A DNA stretch of 64,000 nucleotides from assembly GCA_024362935.1 (NCBI GenBank), contig JANCRA010000008.1, positions 35,620,557-35,684,556 on the forward strand, read 5' to 3'. Below, one piece after another: positions 24,713-37,930 of this stretch; within the stretch, counting starts at the first letter, position 1; every line of letters starts with the position of its first letter. The notes beneath the pieces are model-generated. The model saw nothing but the letters and a program-made list of their open reading frames with translations. It did no database searches and had not been told where the DNA came from. This stretch comes from Setophaga petechia. Lineage: Eukaryota; Chordata; Aves; Passeriformes; Parulidae. The position numbers and the translations under genes were made by a program.

Positions 24713-27439
24713 TGTAACAATCTAAATGGACCCTAAGATTCTCAAAACCTGTATTGTGTTTTTCTGTGTGGAGAGATTCTTAGCATGCTGCTTTGCTATA
24801 AATAAAAAATACTGGTTTAACTATAAAAAAGTATCATCTATGAACACATACCAATCTTAAGCAGGTTCCACAAATATGAAAACTGCTTAGCAATGAAGAG
24901 GATGAAAAATACTGAACTGAACTGAAACTCTACATAACTGTAGTTATGTCGAATGTAATTACCCAATTTGGAAGGAGGCCAGAGGAACACAAGACAAATT
25001 CTGCCATCTGTTGCAGTCACACCATCTCAGTAAAACCAATGGGCAGAGTTTGGCTCAACAGCAATTAAATGCTTTGAGCCATGGGAAATAATCACTGCAA
25101 GTGGTCAGTACCTTGGCCCAGTGCCTCTTTTGGAGGATTAGACATTCAATAGATTATCTTTAAACAACTGACTCTCATAGAAATCATCCCAGTCTTCTAA
25201 ACAGTAAGAATCTTGAATTACCACAAAAATTACTTAAAGCATGACCTGTTGGGCTGGAGATGCTGGAGGATAGAACCTGGTATCACATCTGAAATGGACT
25301 ATATTTTATACTGGTAATAGTTATTTGAAGAATTAAAATTCTGAAAGAAAAGGAACCTGTTATTTCTAAGTTGGTTTTGTCCCATGGTCTGTAGTCAGTT
25401 GAAATGGTACATTGTAAAACATGAGTATATCAGAAGAGAACTGATTCAAGACATGCAATTATCTCAATTTTCAAGGCTGTCAGTTTGAAGTACAGACAAG
25501 TGACTCTCTTGACATCATGATGCCTCAGTGTCAGAACTAGAATGAGAATTCAAGGTTTCTGAGTCTTAATTCAGGGATTCATTGTCTGTTACATGACAGC
25601 GACCTCCATGACCTCAAATATCTCTTAGACATTTTTATGACATTTATCTAAAACAAAATTTAATAAAATATTTGATTAATATTACTTTTAATATCTCTCT
25701 AAAGTTTCTTTTCTCTCTTAAATTATTTGTCTATTACTCTCTCAAGTGAATTCATACTGTTTTGAAGGACTGATGGTTCAAGAGTTGGACAATAAATTTT
25801 AATTCCACACAGACAAAAGTGGCCCTTTTTATGGGAAGGAATTTTACAAGGAGGATGGTCTTGCTTTATCCATACAACAGCTTTCTTTTTAATCTTCATT
25901 CACCTTACCATAAAAATGTAACCTAAATTGTATATGTAGAACAGTACACTATTATTACATATATCTGAATATTGTTTGTTTTTGAAATAAAGAAGAAGCT
26001 TGATAAACTTTATGCCACACTGACCATAACTTCAAACTATCTACCTTAGAGCAATGTCGAACATAAAAGAAATACATTGAGCCTTTTTTTTTTTTTAGTT
26101 TGGCTAATGTTTGTCTTAAAATGTACGGGGTATAAAGTTATAATGGCCTTCGAGTCAGGGAAAGATAAAAATATAAATCTGTAAGAATTTTGCTGTTTGA
26201 TCCTGGTAGGCTTATTCAAAAAATATTGATCTAAATCTGAGAGACATTATATCCTTAGGTATGAAAGACAATTTTACTTATTTTCAGGGAAAGGAGTTAA
26301 AAACAGAAACAGTGCCAATTTATCGTTTCATCTATAACAAGATATCTCTCTAGATGCAGACAATTTATTGGTACTATTCCAGGTATAGACATCCTTTATT
26401 TTTTTCTTAATTTGCAAGAACAATATTGATCTTAAGAGTTTTATGAAGGGTCAGATATTTAGTTAACAGAATTATTTATAAAAATTATATCCTCTCAGAA
26501 ATGCCTAGGATCACTCAATCATTTCTTATGCTTAAATATGATCTTTTAAATTATTTTCACTCTATTAAAATCATGTATGTGCAGAGCAAGTTCCTGCTGA
26601 ATTTGTTATGCAGACTGTCACCTGGAACCTTGCAGAAAAAAAATTCAGATCTGTTGGGCTGAAAACTTTGTTTCCTTTCAAATAAATGCTAGCATGACAC
26701 TGTACATTTAACTTTTCCTCAGAATTCATCAGCTTTCCCAACCATTTCTGTGCTAGAGATCATTTCAAAAGACATGGAGCTGTTATCATGTCTGTTCCTC
26801 ATCAGAACAGCTCACAGTCTTATAAATCTAATGGGTTGAAACTATGAAATATTTCGGGACAATTTTCCCACATTTACATGGTATACTAGTGCAGTCCATG
26901 ATCCTAATAAAAATGAATAAAGAAATGAATTTAATTTTAAAATATTTTTAGTTTTATATAACATTTAATTTTTAAAATTAAATTATTTAATTTTATTCCT
27001 TTCATAGATTTTCTCACTTAAAAGCTATGAAAAAATGCATTTTTTCCCAGTGATTAATCAGTTAATTAGCCATCTGCATTTTTCCTCTTTGCATGATGCA
27101 AGCCAAACTTATTAATCTTTATGTCTTTTCCTCATTTGGAGACACAAAATCTAGGAACCAAAGTGCAATCAAGACCAAAATCAGAAAATTATGAGTCTTG
27201 ACTCTGCCTAATAGGAGTTTCATTATCTCATTTGCAATTGGAAGCTTCAAGCCTTAACCTTGAATGACTTCCCAGAAAAAAACCTGTAATGCAAAAGCGA
27301 TCAAAAAAGTCCTGAATGAAAGAAGACCTACAAGTAAATATTTTTCATGCAATCCGCTTCTTTTTGCAATTTTTTTTAATATGATGGTCACTCTACTTGT
27401 ATATGCATATGCATTGTGTAGCTCTGCAGTTCAGATTCT
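24713..27439. other. AT-rich non-coding DNA, no gene seen
   Basis: No gene, RNA or recognisable transposon. 26930-27000 is extremely AT-rich with overlapping TTTAATTTTA palindromes. 26990-27260 contains homeodomain-type TTAATTAG words and an octamer-like TTTGCATGATGC, and is a candidate conserved non-coding element on appearance only. Confidence 0.5.
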
Positions 27440-28430
27440 AGTATTCACAAAATCAACCCAACAGGTTCAGCAGGTTCTCCCAGCTAGCCAAGCAGGTGCT
27501 CCTCTCTGAGAGTCCGTGCTGACCACACCCACATCTTGTCCTTGCCTGGAAGCTATTTGCTCCGCCACATTTCCAGGGACCAAGCCGAGGCTGCCTGGCC
27601 TGTAATTCTCTGTGTCCCCTTTCTCACCCTTCCTGAGGATAGGAGATAGGCCAGACCTCAAGCATCTTTCTCAACCACTAATGCTTTTCAAAGATAATCA
27701 AGTGGCCTTGGCAGTGACAACAACCAGCTCCCCCAGCACTTGTGGGTGCATCCCATCAGAGCCCAGAGGCTCATGCACGTCCAGTTTTCTTATGTATGTC
27801 CACTTTTCTTATGAATTCCCTGCTCTGATCTGCTTCCAGCAAGTGTACATTTTTGTTGGGCCAGACTTTTGCCCTGGTATTCCCAAAAGCTGATCTTACT
27901 AGTTAAGTCTGAGGTGGAGACACTGTTCAAGACCATGGTCTTTTTCATATCCTTTGTCACTGGGCCCCCAACCCCGTTCAAATTCTACTTAGTTTTTGTT
28001 TTGTCTGCTATGTACTTATAGAAGCCCTTCTTGCTGCTCTTGTCATCCCTGGCCTGACTAAATTACACTTGATTTTTGGCTTTCCTAGCTGTATCTCCTC
28101 ATGCTGAGGTAATGTCTCTGTATCACTTCCACATTATCTGTCTTTACTCCCACCCTTTGTAGAATTCCTTTTTGCATTTTAGAGTTACCAGGAGCTCCTT
28201 ATTCACCCATGCAGACCTCCTAGGATTTTTACCCAATTTAATGCTCAAAAATTAGCGTGGAGCACTGTAAAGCTCAGAGAAAATCACTGAATATTAGTTA
28301 ACCAGCAGATTTTCAGGTGATTGAAGTTCCCATAAGGACCAGGATGTGTGACTGGGAGACTGCTTCTGATGTATGTAGAAGTAATTATCCACTTGTTCAT
28401 CTAGTATGCCCAGAGCAATCTCCTTTTGGC
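27440..28430 (-). mobile_element. CR1 LINE ORF2 fragment, reverse orientation
   Basis: The GC content rises here relative to both flanks. The reverse strand shows broken but ordered traces of the CR1 ORF2 protein. From 28430 downwards there is an ILVLMG stretch matching the endonuclease LVLMGDFN motif. Next is a linker with an 'HTDLLGF' trace near 28215. Then come a 'LNGVGGPVTKDMKK' block (about 27980-27940) and the reverse-transcriptase entry motif GDTENYRPGSLGLVPGN (about 27620-27570). The spacing between the endonuclease motif and the linker is about 100 bp instead of a few hundred, so an internal deletion has occurred. Frameshifts and stops make it non-functional. Both ends are truncated and approximate. 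Confidence 0.85.
27560..28420 (-). pseudogene. Remnant of CR1 ORF2 (endonuclease to start of reverse transcriptase)
   Basis: An intact ORF2 would encode an APE-type endonuclease and a reverse transcriptase that copies the element at target sites. Here only pieces survive, in at least three frames: the end of the endonuclease, part of the linker, and the NYRP reverse-transcriptase motif. The endonuclease aspartate expected after LVLMG is not preserved (G-T-S follows). Confidence 0.75.
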
Positions 28431-30520
28431 CAATCTCCTTTTCCATCCATGGATTTAATGTTCCTGTTCTGTTGCTTCTTAGTTCATAGAGTACTCCTTT
28501 CTTCTCTATTTCCTACCATTCCAACCTCAAGTTTTCAAGTGTAAAGAGTCTCATTTTTCACTGGGATTAAATACAGTAAAGATGATAATTAAGCATATTT
28601 CCAGTCCCTGAAAGGATTTAATAATTTTAACTACTTCTGTAAAGCACAAATATCACTGCCTCTGTAAATGCAGATTACTGTCAGAAAGTACAGGAGATAG
28701 GCTTAACATCAGTCCTGACATTTTCATTCTTAATTGTTTTTGTGTTTGGTTGGGGTTTTATTGGTTAAAGTGAACACACAACCTGGTAACATGAAGAGTT
28801 TTGGAAAACTAAATACAGTTTTAAACTGACTCTGTAAATAAAAAACCCCAATTATTTACTCATTCGGAAAACAGACTACAAGACACCTCATAGAGTAGAG
28901 CCTAAATGAAAATTCCTGCTCAGAAAAAAAGGTAATGGACCAGTATCCTACAATGCTGTAACAGACTTAAAAAATATAGGTGTTTCTGATTTTATTTATT
29001 GAGAGAAAAAAATTATGCATCAAAATTCTCTTTGCTCCTAGCCACGTTACAATCAACATTATGTTGTTTTGGGCAGAAAACATTAACATTCATAAATAAC
29101 TGGTATTGTTTACTCCAATTATGCATACTCCAGTTGTATGTGTTTTTATACAGCAAAAAGTTTTGGATGTAAATCTTTAAAGGAGTATCTTTTTATTGTC
29201 TCTCGTGAGAAAAATTTCATTTTCCTAACTCACCATAAAGAATTCAGTCTAAAACCACATGATAGAATTTAAACATTTAGAGCCATAAGAAAAAAGAAAA
29301 CACTATACAGGAATATACTATAATAATGAGCTATTACCTCATTGGAAACAAGGTAATATTGCTATTTTCAGCAATATCTACAGCTGCACATAAATGTAAT
29401 TTCACATAAAAAACCTGAGCGCTATGTGTTTAACATGCATTGTAAAATTTATTTGACTTGAGAATAGCAAATCTAAAGAAAAAATTAACCTCTTTATCCT
29501 TGAAATTGTAAACTTTACTATAAACTCACTGCCAACAGTGTTTGGAATCACACTTACTTGCCTTGATCACTTTAATGATGCGTGTCCTAAACAGTGCACA
29601 AAATAATGAGAAAATCTGACAGCACATCCCATTGTTGCATTAATCTACATAAATCAGATTGAATATTAACTGCATGTCAAATATTCCTTCAAAACCTGCT
29701 AGGTTGTGCTATGGCTATATAAATGTAGTCCTAAGAGGAGAAGTGAAAATTAATATGTATCATACAGTAAAATGAAAAGTAGCAGAGTCAGAAAAACTAA
29801 GAACTTTTCATTTTCCTATGAGTCTCAGAATACAAATAATCACATTGCACATTTCATCTGAATACACAAGATAATTTCCTGATAATGAAACAGAGAAAAC
29901 AACAGACAAAACAGAAAACAGAAAACAACCACTTTTGTGGTGTGTTAAAAACGTGCTGCCCATACCATTAAGTACAATTCTTCTGTTCAACGTATATTAA
30001 CTACAAATATGTTGTGGTTAAGGGCTATCTAAAGAAAATTACATTAGCATTAGTCTTATCCCTTTATTCCTAACACTCAGATTTAAAGTGAAAACAGGAT
30101 CTTCACGCTTTTTGCTAAATCACTTATAAATAGCTGTGTTAGGAAAAAGAATGTAAATAAATGTGATACTTTGTAACTACAGGTTCTCCCTCCTTTTGTA
30201 CAGGTCTTTTAAAAGCAATATAGGAAAATATATTCTTCCAGTACTGTTGGCATTTTTCCTGAGTTTTTACTTATTACTCCAGAGAGATCAGAGAGGAGGT
30301 TTTTGCTGAGGATCAAGGAATTTAATAGGTAAACAATATTATAGACTTGAAGCCTGTATTTTCACACTGTAAAAAAGGTTCCAGATGAGTCGTAGTTTTA
30401 TTTGAAAAATCACTTACAGTATGACAAGATGTATATTTTAGAAAAGGAAGCTAAATTATTTTGTAGTTATTCCTTATATAAACCCTTTCCTGACTCTTCT
30501 AGAAAATGTGTCAATTAATT
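28431..30520. other. Non-coding DNA, no gene seen
   Basis: No gene, RNA or transposon recognised. 29882-29932 is an (ACAGAAA)-like A/C/G low-complexity tract. Confidence 0.5.
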
Positions 30521-30585
30521 TCAGAATCAAAAAGTCCTAGAAGTGCTGAGGTTGGAAGGTACCTCTGGAGAAGGTCTAGTACAGA
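30521..30585 (-). mobile_element. Short CR1 3' tail, reverse orientation
   Basis: TCAGAATCAAAAAGTCCTAG, then GAGGTTGGAAGGTACCTCTGG, then GGTCTAGTAC correspond to the reverse complement of the extreme CR1 3' end. That order is terminal octamer repeat, 'gaggttggaagggacctctgg', then 'tctagtcc'. Only about 65 bp remain. Confidence 0.75.
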
Positions 30586-30760
30586 GGTCTCCAAACACTT
30601 TTCATCAGGTACCTTTATCACTAAAATATGTTTGAGCTGGCATGCCAAATATATGTGTATTCATTCATAAAAGTTCTACTGTGCTTTATTCATGTTGTGC
30701 AGACACTATAATAAAGAATAAATAAAAAGTATAAAGACAGGGGTCCTAATGCATTCTGCA
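30586..30760. mobile_element. Possible hAT-like DNA transposon relic
   Basis: AGGTCTCCAAACACTTTTCA followed by a TATCACTAAAATATGTTTGAG block and CATGCCAAATATATGTGTAT resembles the AT-rich ends of old hAT/Charlie-type elements. An AGACAGGGGTCCTAATGC stretch at about 30735 could be another hAT-like end. No target duplication or transposase trace is seen, and the similarity is from memory of the general pattern only. Confidence 0.25.
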
Positions 30761-31706
30761 ATTGGAGTCTGTTCCCCAGTAAGATATCCCTACTGAATGC
30801 AGTGATCCTTGTTCTGCTACTCAGAGTTTCAAAGGACTTGGAACCTGTGACAGCTAAAGGCATGAGCAATTACATCTGTGCACCTAAAGTGCAAGCAGCC
30901 TGTTGGCTCACCTGTTGAAGCACTGGTGAGGTTCACATTAAGGCTCAGGAAGATCATGAAAAACCAAGCAGTGAGGCAAGTTTAGTTCTTCCAGCCTAAG
31001 TGAGACAATTGATGGTTTTACACAGGAATATATAGAGCAAGGATTTGATCTTAAAACAGTCAAACAAAAAGCCAAACTAAAACAAACAAAACATCCAAAT
31101 CCAAAATGCTCAAAATGAGCCTAAAAATCCTTTCACTGCCCACCATCCCATACTTTCTTATTATTCCTACCATTTCCTATCTTTTCTTTGAAATCTCTTT
31201 GCTTGGGTCTGGTCTTTATGTGGATTTGACTGTCAGAAATTCAATCACAGGAAGTAAAAAACCTAAAAAAACCTCAATGAAAATTGACACATTCTTCGGG
31301 ATAAGGGAAGAACTTCTTTATTTTACTTCACCTCCACCTGAGATTTTATGCATTGTGGTTTTTCACACGGGTCATATTGTTTGAGAAGAAAATGTTTATT
31401 CCTACACACTTCTACACAAGAAAGAAAAACTCAAGGTTAACAGTAGGGAGAGGCCTTCTTTACACTATATCATGACTATGATTACACAAAGGACTACTAT
31501 AGGTTTCAAAATAAAGCTTGTGATTCACCTCTCCCTGTCCCTTTCCATGAATTCAGGGGAGAGCAAACACAGAACTTGCACACACTTAGAGATGAAGAGT
31601 GACCCTTGAAATGAAGTGCAGTAATGAAAGTCCAGCCATTTTGCAGAGAATGAAAGGCTGCTACTTCTATGGTCTTGCTTATGACACTTAACAATAGCAA
31701 CAATAG
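30761..31706. other. Non-coding DNA, no gene seen
   Basis: No gene recognised. A/C-rich low-complexity sequence at 31061-31100. Confidence 0.5.
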
Positions 31707-31765
31707 CACTCACAACAATAGCAACAAGAAGAAATGACACTCACAACAATAGCAACAAGAAGAAA
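31707..31765. repeat. Tandem duplication, 2 x 28 bp, period 31
   Basis: The unit starting CACTCACAACAATAGCAACA occurs at 31707-31734 and 31738-31765 without mismatch. An additional partial CAATAGCAACAATAGCA lies just upstream, so the locus has duplicated more than once. Confidence 0.93.
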
Positions 31766-34700
31766 CTTTTACTCTGACACTGGTGCAAGAGCATTTATTA
31801 AACCAGATTATTTTCAGAAAGAAAACAGATGCAGAAGAATGAATACCTTGCACACACAGATTTAAAGGCAAAGATTGATTTCTTTCACATAATTTTTCAT
31901 TTGATGGAAGTATCGAATGAAGTATTCATGAGGATCTTATACCTGCAGTTTAAAAAAGCCTGCTAAATAATTGTTTATAATTAAATTTAATTAACAAAAG
32001 TGCCCTGCTTCGGCCCTATACCATTTTCTAGGCAACTAACTGTGGTTTTATTCCCTTCTCGATAACCATTTTGATTTATATCTCCTTCAAGTCTCCTCAA
32101 AGTAAATCATACTGAGACTTGAGGAAAAAGCAGCTTCTTTTGCTTTACACTAACGTGACTGCTGAAACTTACTTAAATATATTTTTAAAGCATTAAGATT
32201 TTACCTTAAAACCATGCTGTGTTTTACAGATTAGCCTGTCATGATATCAATGACTTACAAAAATACAGACATTTTAAATTTTATATATACATGCACACAG
32301 AGGTAGGAAAGCATGTATGTGTGTAGAGGAAAGATATAGAAAGAAGAGTATCATCAATGGATTCGTCTGATCCTTGTCTAAATTCAGATATAAGCCTTGA
32401 TTAATTTCCAATAAATATATAAACTTTCCAAACCTTGGCATCCGAGTGCTTCTGATAAAATAATATACTACTAGTAACTTCTCCTTTGATGCATCTCAGC
32501 TTTTGAATACTTAACTCCCTAAGATTTCCTGAGAATTATCAGTATTTTAGCTTCGGTTTCCTGCCATTCTATTATTTTTTTTGCATATATCAGTTTTCCT
32601 CATTTTTCTTGATTCTCTATTTTCAGCTTGGTGTAAGCATGTCGTAGATTTTGGAGTTACTTTTAACTAAGAACAGAAAAAAAACCACGACCGGAACTCC
32701 AAGATCTTATCTAGAGTTATGCCAAAGATGCTGACTATTGCTGGAAAAAAAAATTTATAATATTTCCAGTATGTAGGGACAAAAACATTTAATAATGATA
32801 GATTGGTGGTTGCTATTCTTTTTGATCTATATTTGTCCACTTTTGCTATATCTAAGATAAGACTTTCAGAGAAATGTACTTTTTAAATAATTACAAAAAA
32901 TATTCCTGCTTTATTTATGCTAAAAACATGAATTTATATTTACAAGTTCATTTTTTTATTTGGAATGTAAGCAATGACAGAGGCTGCTTGGAAAAAAAAA
33001 AGAGATTTAAAATAACCTTACTGTGACACTGTCACTGTTATCATGTGCTATTCTACCAATCCTGTGCACAATCTTCTATTTCCTCCTGAGCGCTAACGTG
33101 ATATATTTACATTTATATTTACATTACAATGCCATCCCTCCCTTGTGATAGTTTTTTTGCATTTGGTCAGAAATAATTATTTTATTTTATTTTATATGGA
33201 AAAATGACAGTATGGTTAATTTAATTCTTCTAGTCTGTAGAGGTAGATTATGGAACCAGATTTTTAATTTAAAAAAAAAAAGGCAATGTAGTCTATGAAT
33301 GTGCAAAAGTGATTTAAGAACAAACGCTGTGTTTTTAATCACATTGTTGTTTGGTACCATTAGACTAAAAACATGCAGTACCATGACAGTGCAGTGAGAG
33401 CAAACAGAAAAAGAGAACGTTATCCTAAGCAAGCAACATAGAACATAAATAAAATAGAACTTGATTGAAGGCAAAATCTCAAGAAACCTGCCCCATCAGC
33501 TGCAAAGTTGAACAACTATTACTGACTACCATAGTGCTAACTTCTCATAGTAGTGAAAAAAAGCCACATCAGTGATTATGTGAAAGAAATGGTCCATATT
33601 TCCTATCTCCACCATCCATTACTGCAATTTGCAGCTCCCGTAGTTCACAAATGGTCAACAATACGTCAAAATGAACATTTGTAATGCCTGAACTGAATAA
33701 AATTTGTTTGGAGCTTCTAAGTAGTGAACTAATAATTTCTAGACCTTGAACACTCATACCTCATACACTATATTGATGTTGTATGTGTGACTTGTTAGAT
33801 AACAGAAATTTTCAGAAAGATATCCACTTTAGGATGAAATGAACTGTATCTTGGAATAGCCCGTTCTGCTAAATTAAGTTAAATGAGTTTCGTTATTTGT
33901 ATCCAAAGTTATGTTTGAAGTCTGAGCTGCATTCATGCAGGCAGTAAAGTTGGAGACTGACAGAAAGATAAAATGCATGTTTCTATTCAATTAAAAGTAA
34001 CTGAGAAATTCTACCATTATAGTAAATAGTTATTGCATAGTAAATAGTTATTGGTTTTTTTTAAATACAATCTATTTTAAACAGCTAATTGTTGCTACCA
34101 GCTCATCCAGAAGACCCACTCCCTTTCAGTTATGGTGTAAAAATATTCACCCATTTCTAAAGATCCATTACCCCTAGCAGTAATATTAATTATTTACAAA
34201 CATAAGTTAGAATTCTTCTGTAATTTAGTATTAACAGTGTTTAATTCCCTCCCTTCCCTCACACATATAAATATATGTAAACAAAATGGTCTGGAGAAGT
34301 GGCCTGGAATATTCTAAGAACTTTGAAATAGTTACTGAATCTATGACTGAATCTATGACTCTCAAGGCTGACAATATTTCCACTAAATACTTGAAAATAT
34401 ACAAATTCTTTGACAGAACCAGAGCACATTAGAGATAACAGTGTCTGTAAAAAGTTATGATTCAGTAAAAACAATGACTAAAAATTGATTAAACAAAAAA
34501 CTAGTATACCAAGTTTCAGTCTGTGAATTCTGAATGTTAAAACATAATTTTAAAATTTGTTTTAATTTCCTTACATGTGTATATTTTACTTGCTGCAAAT
34601 TTTCTTCAGCTGCTATAAACACACACATCAATACGTCTGTAACTGTTTATCAGCTCTGCATTCCGTAGCAATTGATGCAAGAATATTGTCTAGATGAGGA

Positions 34701-35544
34701 TGCCTGTCTTTATTTACATGGGGACCTAGAAATTAATGTTACATAGATGCTTTGGATGTCATGAGGCCTTCAAGGGCCACCAAGAATTACCAAAATATCA
34801 ATTCCAGAGGATCACCTATTCTCAGACAAGCAGAAAAATGTGCACCAGAGACAAAGAATTTCCTTATTATCTGAAATACAGCGTTTTATTTTGAGGTAAC
34901 TAAATAAAAATGCATTTTTCTGATGGTTACCTCTTCCTTGTAAGTCAAGGTGGTAAGTGAAGAAATGGGCAAAGTTTAATATTGGCATGAAGTAACACCA
35001 TTTATCCACATTAGAGTGTTTCAGTTCTACAAACACATGGCAAACTAATTTTAAAAGCTAGAAGTAAAGGAGGAAAGAGAAATTATTTCTTATCATGTAT
35101 CTAACTTTCAATCTAGAAATTACAGTAAAACACCTTTTGATCAGCTCAGTGCCACAATTTTTTCCAAGGTTTCATGCAATGCGAAGTATACTGCACGGTC
35201 AAGAAACAGCAAGTAACTGGAGAAACACTCTTTTACTGCAATCTTTTGTTTCACAGGTGTGGGATTCAATTACATCAATCTAGATTGTGATAATGAGCCA
35301 TCATGATAGCCTTAGATCTGTTATGTCCTAACATTTCTAAAAACCTTCTGTCAAAGCAAGCTGTCTTTTTACATAAAGTATTAAAACAGTGAAAAATACT
35401 AAGAATTTTATCCTTTTTTACCTACCAGAGGAGCCAGCACAAAAGGATTCTGACTATAGATAAGTCATTAAATGCTCAGTGCCAATATGTAAAAATTCCA
35501 AAACCTTAGAGGAAACAAACATTGGCTTGAAAAAAACACTGAAA
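31766..35544. other. AT-rich non-coding DNA, no gene seen
   Basis: No gene, RNA or transposon recognised. A small 17-bp direct duplication (ATAGTAAATAGTTATTG, period 18) is at 34019-34053, and a 15-bp one (period 15) is near 34335-34365. Confidence 0.5.
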
Positions 35545-35563
35545 ACAACAACAACAACAACAA
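35545..35563. repeat. (CAA)n microsatellite
   Basis: Six CAA/ACA units, flanked by A-rich DNA. Confidence 0.85.
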
Positions 35564-35684
35564 AACCAACAGGAGAGCAGGAAAAGAATTGACTGCTATT
35601 TGCACTTATTTCTATGAAAACTCTTCATGGCACAGCTCAGGGTCACAAAGAACTCCATCTGGGAATGCATGAATGCAAAGATTT

Positions 35685-35698
35685 TTGTGTGTGTGTGT
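35685..35698. repeat. (TG)7 microsatellite
   Basis: Seven uninterrupted TG dinucleotides. Confidence 0.85.
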
Positions 35699-37694
35699 CC
35701 ACACAGTGAACAAGAGCAGAAGCTATGTGGGAGTAAACCAGAATGGCCTATATTACAGCATTCACACACCAGAACATTGTAATTTCATTTTGAACTGTGA
35801 AATTCTTTGTAAATACAAATCTGTTCACAGATATGCTCTACTGATATTGAAATCAATCATTAAAACATGTTAAAAATTAGGATCAGTAGTTCAGCTCTGA
35901 TGCATTTGGACATAATATTTGAAATACTACTCCTGACTTTCCCATCATCTGCATTCTATCCCATGACAGAATTTGTGGACAGACATTTGACTCCAAAATG
36001 TAATTGCTAATAAAGTTGGTGAGAATTTCAATTTTTATACTAGTTTGTGAGTTTAATGTATTGAGGCAAAAGTGCTAAATTCTCTCAGACCACTTGTACT
36101 ACAGATAAGGGCACTGAGATTGAGCTTACAGAGCTTCACTAAAGAGCATAGGAACACTTCCTAATCCTGTATAGCATCCACCATTCCTGTTACAGCTGAG
36201 ATCCAGCTGTCTGTCTCTGCCTGACCTTTTTACAATGGTCAGAATATTCATTAAGACATTTTTAAAAGTGATATCTGATCATGAGTGCAACAATTTTTCT
36301 TTGGCCATATTCCATAACTATTTGGGAGACCCCAAGAAGTCTGGTAATAGGAAAAATAAAAAGATAATCCACTTCTTGGAATGGCTTGCTGGCACATTTT
36401 CATAGCACTTTAGTGTGATTTTCACACATTTTTCTCAGGATCCCTGTGATGTTTACCACATCTGCTGTGGCCCAGCACTGCTCTCAGCAACATTTTAGCC
36501 ATTATTGTTGAAAGGAAGTGTCTTCTTACTTGTCACTCCCCTAAGAAATGTGCAATATCTCAACTTTGTTTCTGGAATTCCCTACTAGACCAGCCTCAAG
36601 AGTGACACAATTTTGCATTCCATCAATACGACCACCCCATACCTTGCCTGGTTTCAAGCATGCCATCAGGGTGATGTTAATTTAAATGCCAGCTATTAAA
36701 TATCTTGTGTATAGAGGATACAATCTGCCCTCACAAGAATGTCAGTTCAAATCCGATACCTAATAGCTTTAGAATTCCTACTTCTTCTGCCTAAAGTAGC
36801 AGCTTTTAAGTAATGCACCTAAACATGCATTAGTTAGTAAAATATTGGTCACAGGTTCAGTCAGATTGCACCAGAAGAAAACATTTCTTTAATCTGTGAC
36901 CATTTCATATGCAGATGAAAAAGAAATGGCTATATTCTCCATCAAATTTACTTTCTCCTTGAGTTACAATGCTGCCAGATTTTGGTGCATTGCCACTTCA
37001 GATGAAAAAAAAAAGGTGAAAAAAAGAATTAACCCTGCAGAAACAGAACAAAATTTTAAGGCCTTCTCTGTCGAGAACATAAAACGTTTTCAGTTTTTCC
37101 TGATAACCAATATCACTAGTTGGTTTCCAGAAAGTTTTCTGGAAGACATCACTTACTTTACACCCACTAACAGGTGAATTCTTTAAAGGGGGTCACCAAA
37201 ATGGGTCTGAAGTGATTGTCATGGTACTTGTCTACTTCACAGTAGAGTAAATACTTCTGAACCCTTAAACAAGACTCCCCATGGAAAGAATCTGCAGCAG
37301 CGTGTACTTAAAGCATCAGTGCCCTGTGGATGATATGAAGGGCTCATCTGCCCTGCTAAGTTTGCTGGGCAATGGCTCTATCAAAAAATTAGTGAGGGGC
37401 AGGGGCTGGGGTAGGTGGTGCGTGGAGTGGTGGTGGTGCAGGATGAGGCAACTCATTGCTAGCTTCAGATAGTGAGACCAAGCCTAGGAGGTCCTGTGGA
37501 TTTGGAATATAACTCATTTTACTCTCACTGGTAATGTGATAGCAGAGAGTGGGGACTGTGGATACTGGAGACATATCTCTGCCACTTGAAGTCACAAGCT
37601 GGCAAAGTCAGGTGTTGCTGAATTTCCTAAGTGTCACCACTGCGAATGTTTCCCACATATGGAAAGTATTACCCAGTCAACTACAGATGGCTGA
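35699..37694. other. Non-coding DNA, no gene seen; G-rich patch near 37.4 kb
   Basis: No gene seen. 37394-37438 is G-rich, with three GGGG runs then GG pairs, and could form a G-quadruplex-like structure on the + strand. The surrounding 37270-37600 is GC-richer than its neighbours but matches no repeat I know. Confidence 0.5.
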
Positions 37695-37930
37695 ACATAA
37701 AAATCTGATAAACAGGAAGTTCCACCTGAACACAAGCAAGAATTGACTGTTTTTTAAGCACTGGAACAAACTGTCCAGAGAGATTGTGGAGTCTCCCTCA
37801 CTGGAGATATTCAAGACACATCTAGATCCAGTTCTGTGCCATGGGCTCTAGATGACCCTGACTTGGAAGATTTGACTGGATGATGCAACTGTGCTCCCTT
37901 CCAACCTTACCCATTCTGAGATTCTGTCAT
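37695..37930 (+). mobile_element. CR1 LINE 3' end, forward orientation
   Basis: Ordered CR1 blocks are present: AACAGGAAGTTCCACCTGAA, then a CACTGGAACAAACTGTCCAG block, AGAGATTGTGGAGTCTCC, GGAGATATTCAAGACAC, a CTCTAGATGACCCTGACTTG block, a GACTGGATGATGC block, CCCTTCCAACCTTACC and a terminal ATTCTGAGATTCTGTCA repeat. A small deletion removes the 'gaagaacttctttactgtgagg' part near 37740. The upstream limit is uncertain because similarity fades before 37695. Confidence 0.92.

Noticed and set aside
34019..34365. Short direct repeats (15-17 bp) as part of the larger duplication set
   Set aside because: They are short and AT-rich enough to be ordinary slippage, so they were not counted with the 22-29-bp identical units.
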